Shown piece after piece: positions 23,708 to 36,725 of a DNA stretch of 64,000 nt. A program made the translations under genes and the position numbers. Below the pieces are notes generated by a model. The model saw nothing but the letters and a program-made list of their open reading frames with translations, was not told the origin of the DNA and ran no database searches. The DNA is from Ophiodon elongatus (Eukaryota > Chordata > Actinopteri > Perciformes > Hexagrammidae), in the NCBI GenBank assembly GCA_016806645.1, contig JACSYO010000384.1, positions 1,432,501 through 1,496,500 of the forward strand, read 5' to 3'. Positions within the stretch are counted from its first letter, which is position 1. The number at the start of each line of letters is the position of its first letter.

Positions 23708-26700
23708 AGCTCATGTCAATTGGCCTTTTGGATTCAATTGTAAACCACATGAGTACAAACCATACTGTATATAACACTGTACATGAGAAGGGGAAGTAGC
23801 AACAGTGACATAACCTTTTGCTTTGTGGACTATCGTTCTAAAGCCTCAAGTTCGGCACTTTGGCCGTCACCGTCTTGTTTTTTTGGCAACCGAAATCCAA
23901 AAACTGAAAACACTCTAGACAAGTGTAAAACAACATTGTAAAAACAAAACTCAGGTTATTGGGGAAAAAAAATCCATTAGGAAGGATTTATAACTTAAAA
24001 AAAAACAAATCCTCACTAAAGCCCAATCTCAAAGAGATGGAATTTCCAGATGAATGTGGGTCATAGTTCCAGATGGAGGCTGTCCTCACTAGGAAAAACA
24101 ACAGCATAGGTCATTTGGTCGAATGCTTAGAACAACCGGGTTGATGTTTTCCTGACTAGAGACCTCTTGCAGTCAGGCGTATAATGACTGTCCACTCTCA
24201 CTGTCGAAGGTGGAATAATTGTGATACAGGTGCAAAACCTTTAAGGGAGTAGATCAGATGGATGGATGGACATTTAAAGCTTTAAGACTTCAACTCCAAA
24301 TCAGTTTTTGATCACTTTCAGTTTTACCTGCAAATAAAGTGGTTTACAAAATCTGACTAAAGTAATCTTTCTTTACAAGCTGTCCGATCATGTGACTGTT
24401 CTTGCCTTGTCAGATAAACAGTGCTTTTACCATGAATACAAAAACACAGCGGCTAAAATGATGGCCGGAGATACAAAAATGTAATCTAAGCTCTAGTAAA
24501 CTGTAATTCTTCTTTTAAATACAGTTTATCCAAGTCCAATGAATTTGATGAAAATCTTAAACAATGGGACGCGTGGCGATAAATGACGCACACTCTGAGA
24601 ACAAATAAAATCCTAGAACAGCACATATCATTACTGTCTGCTTTTTGAGGTTTCCTATCATACATCTTAAGACGTGTTATTTCTGTGACACAGTTCCTTT
24701 TCCAGCATCTACCAGAGGACAACAGCTACAATGCAGACAGGGAGCTGGAAAAACAATCTACCATTCATCAGCTGATAATTACTTTGAGGCACACACTGAC
24801 AGTGTGGACAAAAGAGGGACAGTGGATGAAAAAAATAAAAAATCATCATGCATGTATTTGTCCCTCACTGATTCCTCACAGTGGGTGGCTAATCCACACT
24901 ATTCAATACTGCCATGTTGAAATGGCAACCTTGATTGATGTGCCAGATCCTCATATTTTTCACTCCCACTGACAAATAATGCACAATTCCACTGCATTAG
25001 TGGGCTCCTTGTCATCCCTACAATATAATACACCCTGGACCATGGTATTACTTTATGATTTATTTATTAATATTTCTTAAGCTGGCGGCATAGATAAAAA
25101 AAAATGAGCATGGCATCCAGTAAATATTTTTGAATTAAAGCCTGCATGGAAGACACGACTCCTCTTACATCTTCCTTTGTATAATGCGGCGAGGTCGGGT
25201 TCTTTGTTGTGTTTTGTTTTTTTCTCCCAAGATAATCATATTATCTGCTGTGGGTTGCATGCACTTGCCAAGGTTGTGCTCTCAGCTAAATCCACAATTG
25301 ATCTTTCCTCTTTTCTGCCCTCCATTCATTCCTCCATCAGTCTCTCTCTCTCTCTCCCTCCACAAGCCCCCCTCTTCCCATCCCAGGCAATCACTCAGGC
25401 CCGCAGAGATGGGAGGAAAAAGGAGGGAAGGGAGGTGCATATTTAATCAACTGAGTTAGCTCTTCTGGTGCCGAACAACAACTCCTATCAGAAGTGGGAT
25501 TTAGCAAGTGATCAGCATGGGTCTACTCTCAGTTTAGGCCATTGATCACACATCCCACACTGCGGCGCTCTACTCGTCTAATGAGGCCAATCCACAGATT
25601 TAGAAACTTTTAGGTGAGGGTGGATATGTGGGAGCTAATTAAGGGGGAGAATAGAAAATGTCCTCCTTTTTAGATTTCATGTTCTAAACTTTACCCTACT
25701 TTCCTCTCATGTCACGGAAGCCACCTCTGGCTTCAGGGACAAATAGTTTCAGCCAAATGAGTTCTGCTTTGGACCAATTTAGCAGCAAGTTATCAGTAAG
25801 TCATGAGGTTAATTGTATGTCTTGGATGAGAAAAGAGTAGATTTGGCAGAAGGGTTGAGAAGGAATGTCACATTGCCTCCAAGTTACACTATATCCAGCG
25901 ACCTAGCAGCCTCGGAGGTGTCTAACAGACTGGGACAGAATCTGGATCTTTTACACCATTTCTCAAGTCAGGGTAATGCTAATTGAGCGCTACACTACAA
26001 AAAGATGTCAGGCCACTGTTGTGACAGGACCGAGAAGACAAAAAGGCAACAGCAATTGGCTCCCATGTTAATTGTCTCTTCAAAGCCGGATGGCACATGT
26101 TTTAGTGCAGTGTCAAACTGCGCTCGTCACTGTTTTTTTTTTTAACCCAATCAGGCCTCTCATGTCTTACCATCTGCCAAGATCAAATGACACAATATCA
26201 CTTTGAGACAAGAACAGAGCCACAACCCCTGCCTTTATATCAAATATGGAAGTGGGATAAAAGCATGCGGGGCTTTCATCTTAAAAGAAACTTGTTGAAC
26301 GGGAGCACCACTGTTAGCAGAAAGTCTACAGCTGTCAGACAGCTACTCCCATCTTTCCCGCCCATGTGTTATAAAATGACAAAAGCTACAGACCTTAAGC
26401 CAAGGCAAATTGTTTTGTTGCAGTGCGACACAGTGACAAGGCGAGACTAAAGTCTTTATCTGTCAGGGTGGAGTGAACCACAGCTTGGCAGGCTGGTCAG
26501 TCATGTGGACTTCCCCTTTGTCACAGTAACAACTCAGCCAGCCTCAAACAATCCAGTGGACTGGGCATTATACACCTTGCTTAAAGGATAACAGCAGTGC
26601 AGCTTAGTTTCTTTGTGTCATTAATGTCTTTGAAGTGAACCTACTAATGCGCTTGCCACAGTCAGAAGCTAACGCGCTTGGTTCTACTGCAGGTTTTATT

Positions 26701-29700
26701 ACCGTCAAGGAAGTCACGGACAGCCATTGTTTTAGAAAAAAAAAAAAAGAATCCTCAAAGAAACTGATCAAAGACATGCTGTTGCAGTGACATACAAAAT
26801 CCATCATTTTAAAAGAAAAGAGTAACATAGATTCATGGTGGAATTTAATGAGGATTGTGTTCGTGGTTCAACCCAGTATTGTGCGGCCTGGATATGGTCG
26901 GTGCAAAGCAAGATAGCTCTGGAATGATGCATTCCAGATTACATATTCACTGCACCCAATGGACTAGTCCCTAATGATAACACCCTGATTTAACAGTGAG
27001 TCATCTTTAAGCCCCAAAAAAAGGGATTTGTTGTTAAGATACATTGATCATGGGTGTGTACGACGGTGGCCTTGAAGTCCGGTACCACCAAACCAAGAGA
27101 CCACTAGTGCTACTGGCACAACTAACACTACCGATGTTTGCTCCACAATAGAAGAGGAAGCAGGTGCTGGCGCTCACGTGTCAGACGTACAAGGTAACCT
27201 TTATTTGCTCTTTAGAAATTGTTTTGGTTGCGCACATTGTGTGTGTGCACATGAGAATGTGGTGTAAAGGAGATATTTGCACTGGTATTATTCCCTTTGA
27301 GGAGTGGAAATTAGATTGTGTGGAAAACAGCTATAACTTACATGATGCTGTCATGAACCAGGTTATTGGAGTTATTATGCAGACCTGTTCGGTGGGTTAT
27401 TTGTATATGGATCAGATGCACACATACTTAAATATTGTTGAAATTGTTAGGGCACACCGGCAGTGTTATTTGCATTATGTGTATGGAATACTGACGTTTG
27501 TGTAGTGTTGTGGTAGGTCGCAAATAAAGGTGTGGCAGGAGTGCGTCTGCCGGTCCTGGGCTCACTTTCACTTGCGGTTGCTATGAAGAGCAAAGCAGAT
27601 TGGGAAGTCCAGATACACACGCATAATGAAAAGCTCAAATCCAGCTCAAACTTACCACTTTTGATACATTATAAAGTCATGTTGGTAAAAGAATTACCAT
27701 AGTTGTCTCATTTAAAATGATTTATTCCGGTGGTCAGTGCAGCTGCTAAAGCAATGCACGCTGCAAAATAAGGTCTCTTGCTGTGAGTAACCATCAGACA
27801 GTGTGCCGGATTTCTACCATTTCAGTTAAATACATGTTACATGTTTTACAGCCGAACTAATGCTGTATTGCCGTTTTCTAAATTTCATGTTGGACCACAG
27901 CCTCGTGTTTAAAACGTGCTCTTTCGAGGCTCTTAGCTGACGCTAACTTTTCACATACAACATAGTTTTCATATATTTATTAATGCATGAGTGGAAAAGC
28001 AGAGCGGTGTGCAGGAAAGACATCATTTTTTAACCACATGCAAAGACAATAGGGACGTCTCTAGTTTTCCAAGTGCGGTAAGACCCTCGGGGATTACCCA
28101 ATCCACATCATTTCTCCCAGCCCTCAAACCTCATGCTTTCCCGATCACATAAAGGATTACATGGCTTTGCAAGAACACATTTAAGCATTAACTTCCCACA
28201 ACGCACAAAACTCTCAAGGCCAAATTAAACATCTGCCTCTTCAACTTTTAAGTTACAAAGTTCTTAGCTGCAATACATTTGACAATTTTGAAATTGTTTC
28301 TTGAGCTGTTTTACGCTGTTTGTCTTTATTTAGACACATGATTGGCCTCCTTATCCTCATCATTATTAGGGTGGACGTCAAATACCCCCCAGTCCCCAGT
28401 GAAAAACATGTGTGTGTGTGTAAGATACTGGGATTTTGTAACATCCTGTGAGACCATAGAAGCTCAGCTCTACATTCCACTTCATGAATGGAGGGAAGGA
28501 GTAAAAAATATGAAGCCAACCTTGTGAAGGGTTCAAGCAGACAAATCATGCTATCACACTCGGACAAACTGACAATCTACATTTCCTGAGCCCCATTTAA
28601 CAGAGCAGTCTATTCAAGCTCTCATGTCCAACTCACTGTCTTACATTAGCACATCTTGCTGCTCACATTAAATTGATTTCCAGCCAACGATTTTTATGCA
28701 CATTTTGAATTTGCACATAATAAATGAAATGAAAACGAAAGCCTTCACAAGAATAGGTGGCATATTAATGGAGTGCCAAAATGGCTAAGAGTGTCGGAAA
28801 GCGACTTTTCAAACAAAAATACATCGGGGGGGACTTTTTGCTTCTTCTTCTTGTTCTTGCAAGTATATCAATAAGGAGAAGATAGTACAAAAAGAAAAAA
28901 GAAAATACAAGCAGGTCCCCACCTGATTTTGCTTCTTGTTGTTCTTGCTTTATCGTCTGAGTTTAAATGTTGCACTGTTATTTTTGTTTTATTTGTTTTC
29001 TCCCCAGAATGTTCAGTTGCATCAGCACTGCTCGTCATTGTGAATTCCACTATTGGCTAAAGAACAGCGTGGACAAATCTGAGACGTTGCTAACTCTGTG
29101 ACACATGGTATCCCACAGTGTCCCTGGCTACTTCCTTTCTGCAAGCAAGGGATTTAACTGGAGGGTGTACCATATGGGAGGTTCACCCTTTTCCCTGTGC
29201 AGATCTTGATGCACTCGTCCCACCAACATGGAATCTCACTGGCTTCCCACATGACAACTGTGTTGGTGGATTGCAGCTACTGGGAAATAAATCCTGTCCA
29301 TCTGTGTTGGTTGTGTTGCTGGTGCTGGTTGAGAACGTGCTGTGCAATTGCAATGGCATATTTCTGCCTCCCATGACCGCATACAACAACGACGACGGAC
29401 ACCAACATCACTGGTTGTGCGAATTGAACCGGTAACTGTTGGTAACATATACTCTAAACCATATTACTTGCAGTGGGAAACAAAAATGACAGGTTGTGCC
29501 AATGTTAGATGCTAAAAACAGCGTTAGGAAATATGCTCATTATCATAAAGGTATTTAATATGTTTTGTATCATTAGTTCATACTCAAACAGGAATGTAGT
29601 TCTTGAAATTCAACGGAATTGATGCGCCCAGCGCCTCTGTGCAGTGTCTCAGCTATAAAGCAGGTCGCTCTGTGCCGGCTAAATACCAAACCTCCGTGGT

Positions 29701-30233
29701 GACGAGGCTGAAGGAAGCTGCACACAGCTAGCAGAACTGGATATTTTATAAGGCGGAGCAGTCGGTTGCGGTCTCGTGGGTCTAATGCAGGTTCAAAATG
29801 CCAAGGCAAGTAACGTATTCATCATGATTGAAATAAGGGCAATTTCCTTGTGGAAGTTGATTTACTGGAGAAAAAAAAATAACACTGTGAATTACAGAGG
29901 TCTCTTCATACATCCATGGCCACGAAATAAATGGCATTTTCAGTCCAAAATGGTGGCAGCATTGCCTCAGTGCCATCTGGCAGCTAATGCGCTTTGCTTC
30001 TATACTATTTGATGTAACTTTCTCAAGAACCACTGAATGTCATTTTTACCTTGAATACAAATTACAAGTTTTAGGCCACAGTGAGTAACAACGTTAGAAC
30101 ACACAGATGTCTTTGGCATGCTCCTGACTGAAACATCAAAAAAAGCCATTGAGGGTAGGCAACAAGATGAAGTCTTGTTTATTTCAATAGGAGCTTGTAC
30201 TGACACAAGGCTGTCTACAATGTACTACATGCA
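23708..30233. other. Non-coding interval, no gene seen
   Basis: Contains a (GATG)n patch at 24257-24270, a (CT)n patch at 25340-25356 and scattered A/T runs. Frames of 105-113 codons at 27164-27505 and 29118-29435 have no recognisable domain. 25490-25660 and 28620-28790 look like conserved non-coding DNA. 29770-30070 may be an old dispersed repeat, but I could not name it. Confidence 0.5.
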
Positions 30234-30256
30234 ACACACACCCACACACACACACC
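30234..30256 (+). repeat. Short (CA)n microsatellite
   Basis: CA dinucleotide run interrupted once by CC. Too short to matter structurally. Confidence 0.9.
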
Positions 30257-30388
30257 AACAATTACTCTGATGATGAATTGTAGCAAGACGCCTTTCACTA
30301 ATTTGAGGAAATCACTTGGGGAAAGAAAAAGTTAGCGGGAAAAAAGTCATTTTTGGCATTCTACATCTGTCAGTCTGTGTTTTAGCCT

Positions 30389-30418
30389 GATTAGTGCGCG
30401 CTAATCGACTCTGCTAAT
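30389..30418. promoter_or_regulatory. Cluster of three CTAATC motifs
   Basis: GATTAG at 30389-30394 (CTAATC on the minus strand), CTAATC at 30401-30406 and CTAATC at about 30413-30418. The first two flank TGCGCG and form an inverted pair. CTAATC/TAATCY is the known core bound by K50 homeodomain proteins (Otx, Pitx, Crx, Gsc type). Binding is inference only. Confidence 0.4.
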
Positions 30419-30431
30419 CACACCCTCAGGT

Positions 30432-30460
30432 GAGAGAGAGAGAGAAAGAGAGAGAGAGAG
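30432..30460 (+). repeat. (GA)n microsatellite
   Basis: GAGAGA run with one AA interruption, starting just after the CTAATC cluster. GA-rich tracts often lie next to regulatory DNA in fish, but none is demonstrated here. Confidence 0.93.
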
Positions 30461-30542
30461 TCGGAGAGGGATGAGAGATTGGGAGTATGGGAGGGAGGTG
30501 GAGGGTGATGGAGAACATAGCGAGCTGGAAAGCTGCAAAATG

Positions 30543-30594
30543 GTGGAACAGCTGCTGTGGTCTTTTATGTGGAAGCCCAGGAGAGCTGTTCCAC
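30543..30594. repeat. 11-bp perfect inverted repeat with 30-base loop
   Basis: Arm GTGGAACAGCT (30543-30553) and arm AGCTGTTCCAC (30584-30594). G-T wobble pairs could extend the stem by two. The loop has little further pairing, so it is not a convincing microRNA precursor. Confidence 0.9.
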
Positions 30595-33399
30595 TGGGTG
30601 GAACTTGGTTGCAGTGCTACAGTTTGCTGCAGGAAAACACTGAAGGCTGAACTCCTGGCTATTGCTTTTGCAGCTAATCTATCAAATCCGGTGCATTATT
30701 GAGAAGACCCTTATCTTTATTATGTGAGGAGAGGGACACAAAGAGAAAACACTCTTCCTCACAGAGCCACAGGCAGTTACTGCTGTTCAGAACATCTGGA
30801 TCCAGATGTATAAATAATATCAATGACAGCATTTCTCACACATACAGTGGTATTTACACTTGGTTTTTCTAGAGCCGGTTGAAACATAAAGGTGAGAGAC
30901 AGAATACAACTAAATAAAAATATTAGTTGGAAGCCAATAACACAATTTCACATTGCCTTAGCATGGATCTGTAAAATGCCAATCAATGGCACATTTTTAA
31001 ACCTTATTTTGAATGATTAATTTTGTGTTTGCTCAATATGTTTTCCTACATTGGAGGCATTATTTTATTCCCATATGTGTATGTTCTTTTCATCTTATCC
31101 TTTACTGTAAAGCACTCAGTATTTTTCTCAAATGTTTTGAATTACTTCTTAAAAAAGACTTATATCAATGTAAATGTCCAGTGATTAGGTGTGCCTTGGC
31201 ATAACAATTACTCCTGTGACACATTTATTTTTCTTTTTCATCACAGCATAGTCGTTATGTCTGGTTGTGATAATACAAGGGGAAAGTAATGGTTTTGGTG
31301 ATGGTTTCCATTTACAGTATTATTGATAGTACAGGTGCTATAAATGGACATAGCCATGCAGTAATAATTATAAGTAAGAATAGCCTCATTGCAGAACCTT
31401 GATGATGCAACACAGACAATCAGTGCATTTGCCTATTTTTACATCCACGGGTCAAAAGACAGAAATGTACGGTGTTTATGCCTAAATGTGGGACTTGAAG
31501 TCAGGCTTCTGCATGTGTGAACCGTTGCACGATGATTGGATGGATTTATAAATCCAACTGGAAAAATGGAAATGCATTAACTGTCATTGTATGTCCTGTT
31601 TCAGTTCAGTGATGAATTGAGACTGAGGTGTATGCACCCGTCTCATGGACTTTCTTGTGCCATTCATATATTTGAAAGAGTTTATATACAGAGGATATAT
31701 GACTCACCGATCTGCAAGCAGTTTCTCTCTGCTAGAGAGTGCTGCGGGGATGAGATATTTTTGTAGGCCAACACAGAAGTTAGCATCCCACCGGTTCCCT
31801 CGACAAAAAGCCAGTGGGATTTCACCATTGGATATTTGATAATCAGAAGAAATGTGTGGCTCAGTGGCAAACAGACATTTATCATATTTACACGTTTTGT
31901 TCAGCAAGATTATTTTCACGGATGAACATCACTTTCACGATTTTTAAAGCGTAAACGCAATCGTCAGAAGTGAAAAAGCTTTGGGCTGTCGACAAACTTC
32001 ACCCCGGTCACATGACTTCACGTCACCGTCACATCGTCCGCTGGAGGCGGACTAGCATCCGGCATGTTGATGTTTAGTCTCATTTAGCCACTTGTTAACA
32101 ACCGCATTTTCAACACACATAAAACCGTCAAAGTTCACGAGACGGGTATTAACTGACATATTTTATGTCATAAAAAAAGATTAAAATCTTTTAAAGTTGT
32201 GTTAACCACAGACCTTTAATTTAGCATAAAAAAAGGAAGCGCAAAAATGTTATTCCGGGTTTTAGGATTCATCTCTGTAGCACTCTATACTCATCATGTT
32301 TGATTGTTATGCAACACTGCTAAATAGCTAATGGTCATGCAGAGTCCCTGAGATGTACATGATTACGAGACTCAGATGAAAGATCTGTGTAGATCATATA
32401 TGTCATCTGTTTATTGCCTGAGCTAATTTCTTTATTTTCCCTTGGTCTTGTGAAATTATTTACTAAGTGTTTTTTTGTTTTTTTTGTTGCTGCCTGGAAT
32501 CCAATAATTATCCCCTCCCTCAACTGCAACTGGGAATTATTTTCCTCCCAAATGCACAGTTTTGTTTTTGTTTTTTTTTCCGCCTGAGTAACTGCTTGCT
32601 TGCTTGGTTCTTTTTTATACGCCTACTGAGATACATTTAAGCACACACGTAAACACACTTTTAGGCAAACAGCTAATGAAATGTACTTCAGGATTTCCAA
32701 AAAGCAGTGCTCTACGGGGATGCCACTCACTCCTCCACAGCTCCACAGGATGTGTCTGACATGTCCGCGGCAAACTTCTAGATACGATTGCTAAATTAAT
32801 ACCATGTTTCTCTTTATCCGAGGTAACTGGATTGACAGTCACACAGGCCTCAGTGATTCATCAGTGCAGGCGACGCTCGAATAGTCTTCTTCCATCAAAA
32901 AGATAAATGAACAGGATTCTCTACTGTCCCATGCAATAAAAACAGTTATTCCAAAAAAAGCATTTCCAAATTCAACATTCAAGAGTACCAGCTCTGAAAC
33001 ATGCAAAAGACGAAACAACAGTATTTATTTTACATAATTTATTTATATTGATGCCAAAAGAATATTTTTAATGCTTATGACTTATAATTCAAGTGCTACA
33101 GTGTGAACCCAGGCAGAGTCACTGACAGGGTTCTATGTATTTAGAACAGCGTCCAGCAGCACGTCTGCTGGACTTGCGTTTTGCATTTATGTCTCTGTAT
33201 CAGACACCCTAGCCAAAAGCACTGATACTTGTCCATGCTGGATAAAGTTCTTCAAATTATTCCTTTGCCCAACATCGACTTTTCAGGTAATTTTGCTGCA
33301 GACTCAAGCTACACTGAGCTCTTCTTGTTTCCTATATGTTTGAGTAGAACCTGACATGGGCCAGTGGGCAAGCTCCCTTCCTCCCACAACCTGTGCAGT
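30595..33399. other. Non-coding interval with a CpG-rich probable repeat
   Basis: No gene seen. 31900-32280 has more CpG than its surroundings (CACGG, CGTCACCGTCACATCGTCCG, GGCGGACTAGCATCCGGC) and reads like a dispersed element I have met in other fish genomes. GTCCGC and GCGGAC form a small hairpin at about 32036-32052. T-runs occur at about 32466-32485 and 32570-32580. Confidence 0.5.
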
Positions 33400-33622
33400 A
33401 ATAAAAGGCAGCATAGGCAGCCGCGTTGGTGGGATGAGGCTACTGAGGTGTTAGAGAGAGGAAGAGGAGGAGCAGGGAGGCCAGGAGGTTGGTCGGGGAC
33501 CAGCTGGGAATTGGAAGTGCGGCGAGTGCGGTGAGGTGCGAATGGAGCCTCGGCATCGACTGGGGTTTCCATTTCACTTGACTACTCTTAGCTGAGCCAA
33601 CCGAGCATGGAGGAATGTGCAG
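33400..33622 (+). promoter_or_regulatory. Candidate promoter and first exon
   Basis: This is the best gene-like signal in the window. A TATA-like AATAAAAGG lies at 33400-33408. About 25-30 bases downstream a GC- and CpG-rich stretch begins (CCGCGTTGG at 33421, then GCGGCGAGTGCGG and CTCGGCATCGAC), in contrast to the AT-rich surroundings. Near its end an ATG at 33607 has A at -3 and G at +4. Five codons (Met-Glu-Glu-Cys-Ala) and one base later comes a strong splice donor, CAG|GTAAGG, at 33622/33623. Two upstream ATGs (33434, 33542) open short frames that close before 33607, so they would be upstream ORFs. I do not recognise the peptide and could not identify the acceptor exon. Inference only; a chance GC-rich patch is possible. 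Confidence 0.35.
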
Positions 33623-36521
33623 GTAAGGGTGGGGGCGGGCGGCTGTACTCTCTCTGGCTCAGCTGGGTTGTCTTAGCAGCTATAACCCTCTCACCTTTTT
33701 TATTTCTTCAATCCATTTCAGGAGGATTTCATTTCCATTTTATGGTGTGATCACATGGATGTTTACGTACTGAGTCCAAAAGAAAGACATATGTATACTG
33801 CTAAACACACCCCATACTGTTTTCATAAAAATGTAGTTATTTATTTATTTTTTTTACAGTTTCCAGTATAGAATCAGTGACTATATGCGCAAATACAATT
33901 TTGTATTTAATGGTGTATTTCCTTCCAAAACTAAGTATAAGACGGAAAACGGGTTAAGACGATCTTAGCAAACCTTGAGGCTAAAACACTAAAACACCCG
34001 CCGCTGAAACACTTTCAGTCCTCCAAAGTGTAATTTTATTGTTAATGGCCGTGATAAGACTCCACTCAATCTGTGCCTTCTACAACTAACTTCCTGCTGG
34101 GAGAAGAGTCAACAGTGCCAGATACGGATGCAGTTTGCTGTTAGAACAACAGAGTTTTAGACTCGATGACGGGATGCTTTTCATCACAATGCTCTCTGGA
34201 AATCAAAGTTGACTTCTAAAGATTTACACAGTCATGTTTGTCCCTTTCCGTCTATTTATTATTTAAACGAGTTTCATGCCCACTGGAGCTTTGGGAGTGC
34301 CCCAAATGCTCCAAAAGCTAACGTCATCTATGCATATAACGAGCAGGACGTTTACTGCCAGAACCAGATGCCTCGCAGTTCACCACTTTATTGTATTCAT
34401 TGGAGCACCTGGCAGATTAAGCAGGCCAGGAGCTGAACCCATATCATATTTATTTATTGTTATTCTGTTTTCAAAATGTTGCATATTGCAGATTTGAGGA
34501 ATAAAATACTCCAGTAGAGTACAGTTGGCACATGGCTGAAAGCAGAGAGAAAAATCAGCTACATTCCACTACCCTGTCAGTCTGGTGAATACTGTATCTC
34601 CAGGAGATGATAAAATATACACCAGCAAAGGTTCCATGTGTGCCTCTGTGTGGGAGGCAGCTGGGAAGAAGTCATCATTAAGTCAGTGAAATCAACAAAG
34701 AAGTCTACCACAAAAAACATTTGCTCTCTGCCCTGGTTCTGTTTTTCAAAGCGCTGACTGCACATCTGTTGGTGGCCCAAAGATTTAAAGTCATAATGCA
34801 AGACAAAATATATTGTCCCGGTCGCAGGTCCCCCAAAGGAAGACATGCAATTTGAAGTAAACAAAGGAGAAACTCAGTTCTAAGCTGGTGACCTGTGGTG
34901 CGTTTCCCAACAGCAGTGTTTCTTTGTTGAATAGGAAGAACCGTCGGTAGCAAAAATAGTGAGTGGTTGCTGACATTTTCTCTGACACGTAATAAACAGG
35001 TGTCTGTTCAGGAAAATTGTGACAATTGAAGCAGAGGACCTAAAGTCTTAGGTTATTGATACTGTACTTACTGTACAACAAAGTAGTACAGGACTACTGT
35101 ACATGTAGCCATTTATTTAAAACCCATTCAACCTAATAAATGTAATCTATGACTTTATAAATTATTTAGTTTTGTTACACAATTATCTGGGGATGGATGC
35201 AAAACAGGCCTCGGGCCCAATGAGCGTGGGAGGGCCACTGCCTTGTTTCAGACATGTGAATTACTGTTCAGATCTGGTGTTGTGCTCACTCAGCTCCTGG
35301 TTGAAAAAAAAAAAAAAACACTCAATCGGAGCTGAGCAGGATTGAAAAAAAAGAATGGCCGTGTTGCTGTGGCAGAACAAGAAAAATAATATGAAAAATA
35401 ACAAAAGAAATGTTAATGAGATCAATCTGGCTGTGATTCTCTACATTTAAACTGAAATATTATATATTTTTTAAATGTCTTTGTTCAATGTGACAAATGT
35501 TACATTAACTGCAAACATCCACCACCGCAGCTTCCATGCTGACTGAGAAGGATATCATCAGGATGGAACTCATATATTAGTTATGGCAACATAACAATGG
35601 TCCCCTAACCAGAGCACAAACACCTTTTTGTTGTTTCTGATGGCATAATTTCTGCTATTATATGCAAAGCAGTTAAGATATGTTTGATAAAATAGCAAAA
35701 GGTATGGTATTTTACTATAATGTGCTAATCGTTCCACAATCTGCCTATGCAATTATCAACCACACTGGTGGGTTTGTTTTATGATGACTTAGAAGGTGAT
35801 GAGATCTTTTTTTATTATTCATTTGTTTTTTGTTTTCTTCTTAGGAAAAGGTTTTTCCAATTCTTCACACACTGGCTGCTTGAACATTTAAATACACTGG
35901 CAGCATTTTGACCCCATCCAGTTGTCCAACTGAATTATCTGTATGGCTTTTTTTTGTCTTTCTAGAAAATATTTGCCATTGATCATTGTATATTACGTTT
36001 CGTGGGAAATATATTTTGTTGCAGATTTACAAGTCTGACCTGGGAGGAGGTCAGGGTGGTGGATGGGTCATAAATCACAGGGCAAAGGGAAAAAAGTTAT
36101 TATGTTGCCAAAACCTAACCAAGTACTTTTGTTGTACTTTTGTTTTGTTGTTGTTTTGTTGTTGTTGTTTCAATATCATGTTCATTTTTTGCCTACACAA
36201 GACAATGACGTTTTTTTGTTTTGTTTTGTTTCTTTTCACAATGCTCACCACGTCATTCCAACTGCGTGGAAAACTGCGACCATGATCTGGGCGAAAATAA
36301 GTTTCCCTTGAAAAATAATTAGGAGTGCAGTTTAGTTTAATGGGAACGTAATTTCAAAGAAGAGAGTTGTATATTCAATGTCTGGGTGTGCTTCACTTCA
36401 ACAGTGGGACAAAAGTCTCACTGTTTGACTAAAATCTATTTTTCAAACCCTTTTCACAAAAAGAAAAATGTCAGCAGCCTCTCAACCAAAACACACTATA
36501 CACGATACACGTAGGCCTACC
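33623..36521. other. Non-coding interval, no gene seen
   Basis: Begins with a GGGTGGGGGCGGGCGG run (possible intron start of the candidate exon). It then becomes AT-rich, with a 15-A run at about 35306-35320 and T/G-rich low-complexity DNA at 36120-36235 made of TTG and TTTTG units. Short frames at 34209-34988 lack features. A TGACCT-N6-AGGTCA motif sits at 36036-36053. Confidence 0.5.
36036..36053. promoter_or_regulatory. Everted nuclear-receptor half-sites (ER6)
   Basis: TGACCT at 36036-36041, six bases GGGAGG, AGGTCA at 36048-36053. Both half-sites are perfect. Everted repeats spaced by six are a known binding arrangement for some RXR heterodimers (PXR, CAR, VDR). No nearby gene supports a target. 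Confidence 0.35.
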
Positions 36522-36725
36522 TCCTGTGTGGAGGTTAAATGCTTTACCCCTGGCTGTGCTACCTATGGTGACTTGTCAAATGAAACTAAATTGCTCTAAA
36601 TGGCTCATATGTAGTCTGTTCTGTGATGGACTGGTGAGTATTACCCTGCGTTCTGCCCTTTGGCATGATGGATTAGGTTTAAGCTCCATTTAACCCTGGA
36701 TGAGAATCAAAAAGCTAAACAAATC
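36522..36725 (+). mobile_element. Degenerate V-SINE-like relic
   Basis: Order and wording match the conserved centre and tail of fish V-SINE/HE1-like elements: CCTCCTGTGTGGAGGTTAAA (usual TGTGTGGAGTTTGCATG), GACTTGTCAAATGAAAC then AAATTGCTCTAAATGG, then CTGTGATGGACTGGTGA, TACCCTGCGTTCTGCCCTT and TAAGCTCCATTTAACCCTGG. The tRNA-like head is not recognisable, so the copy is 5'-truncated or decayed. Family is assigned from memory of these phrases. Confidence 0.7.

Noticed and set aside
27164..27505. 113-codon open frame as a gene
   Set aside because: No recognisable motif, no promoter or splice signals; length is within chance for this many frames in 64 kb.
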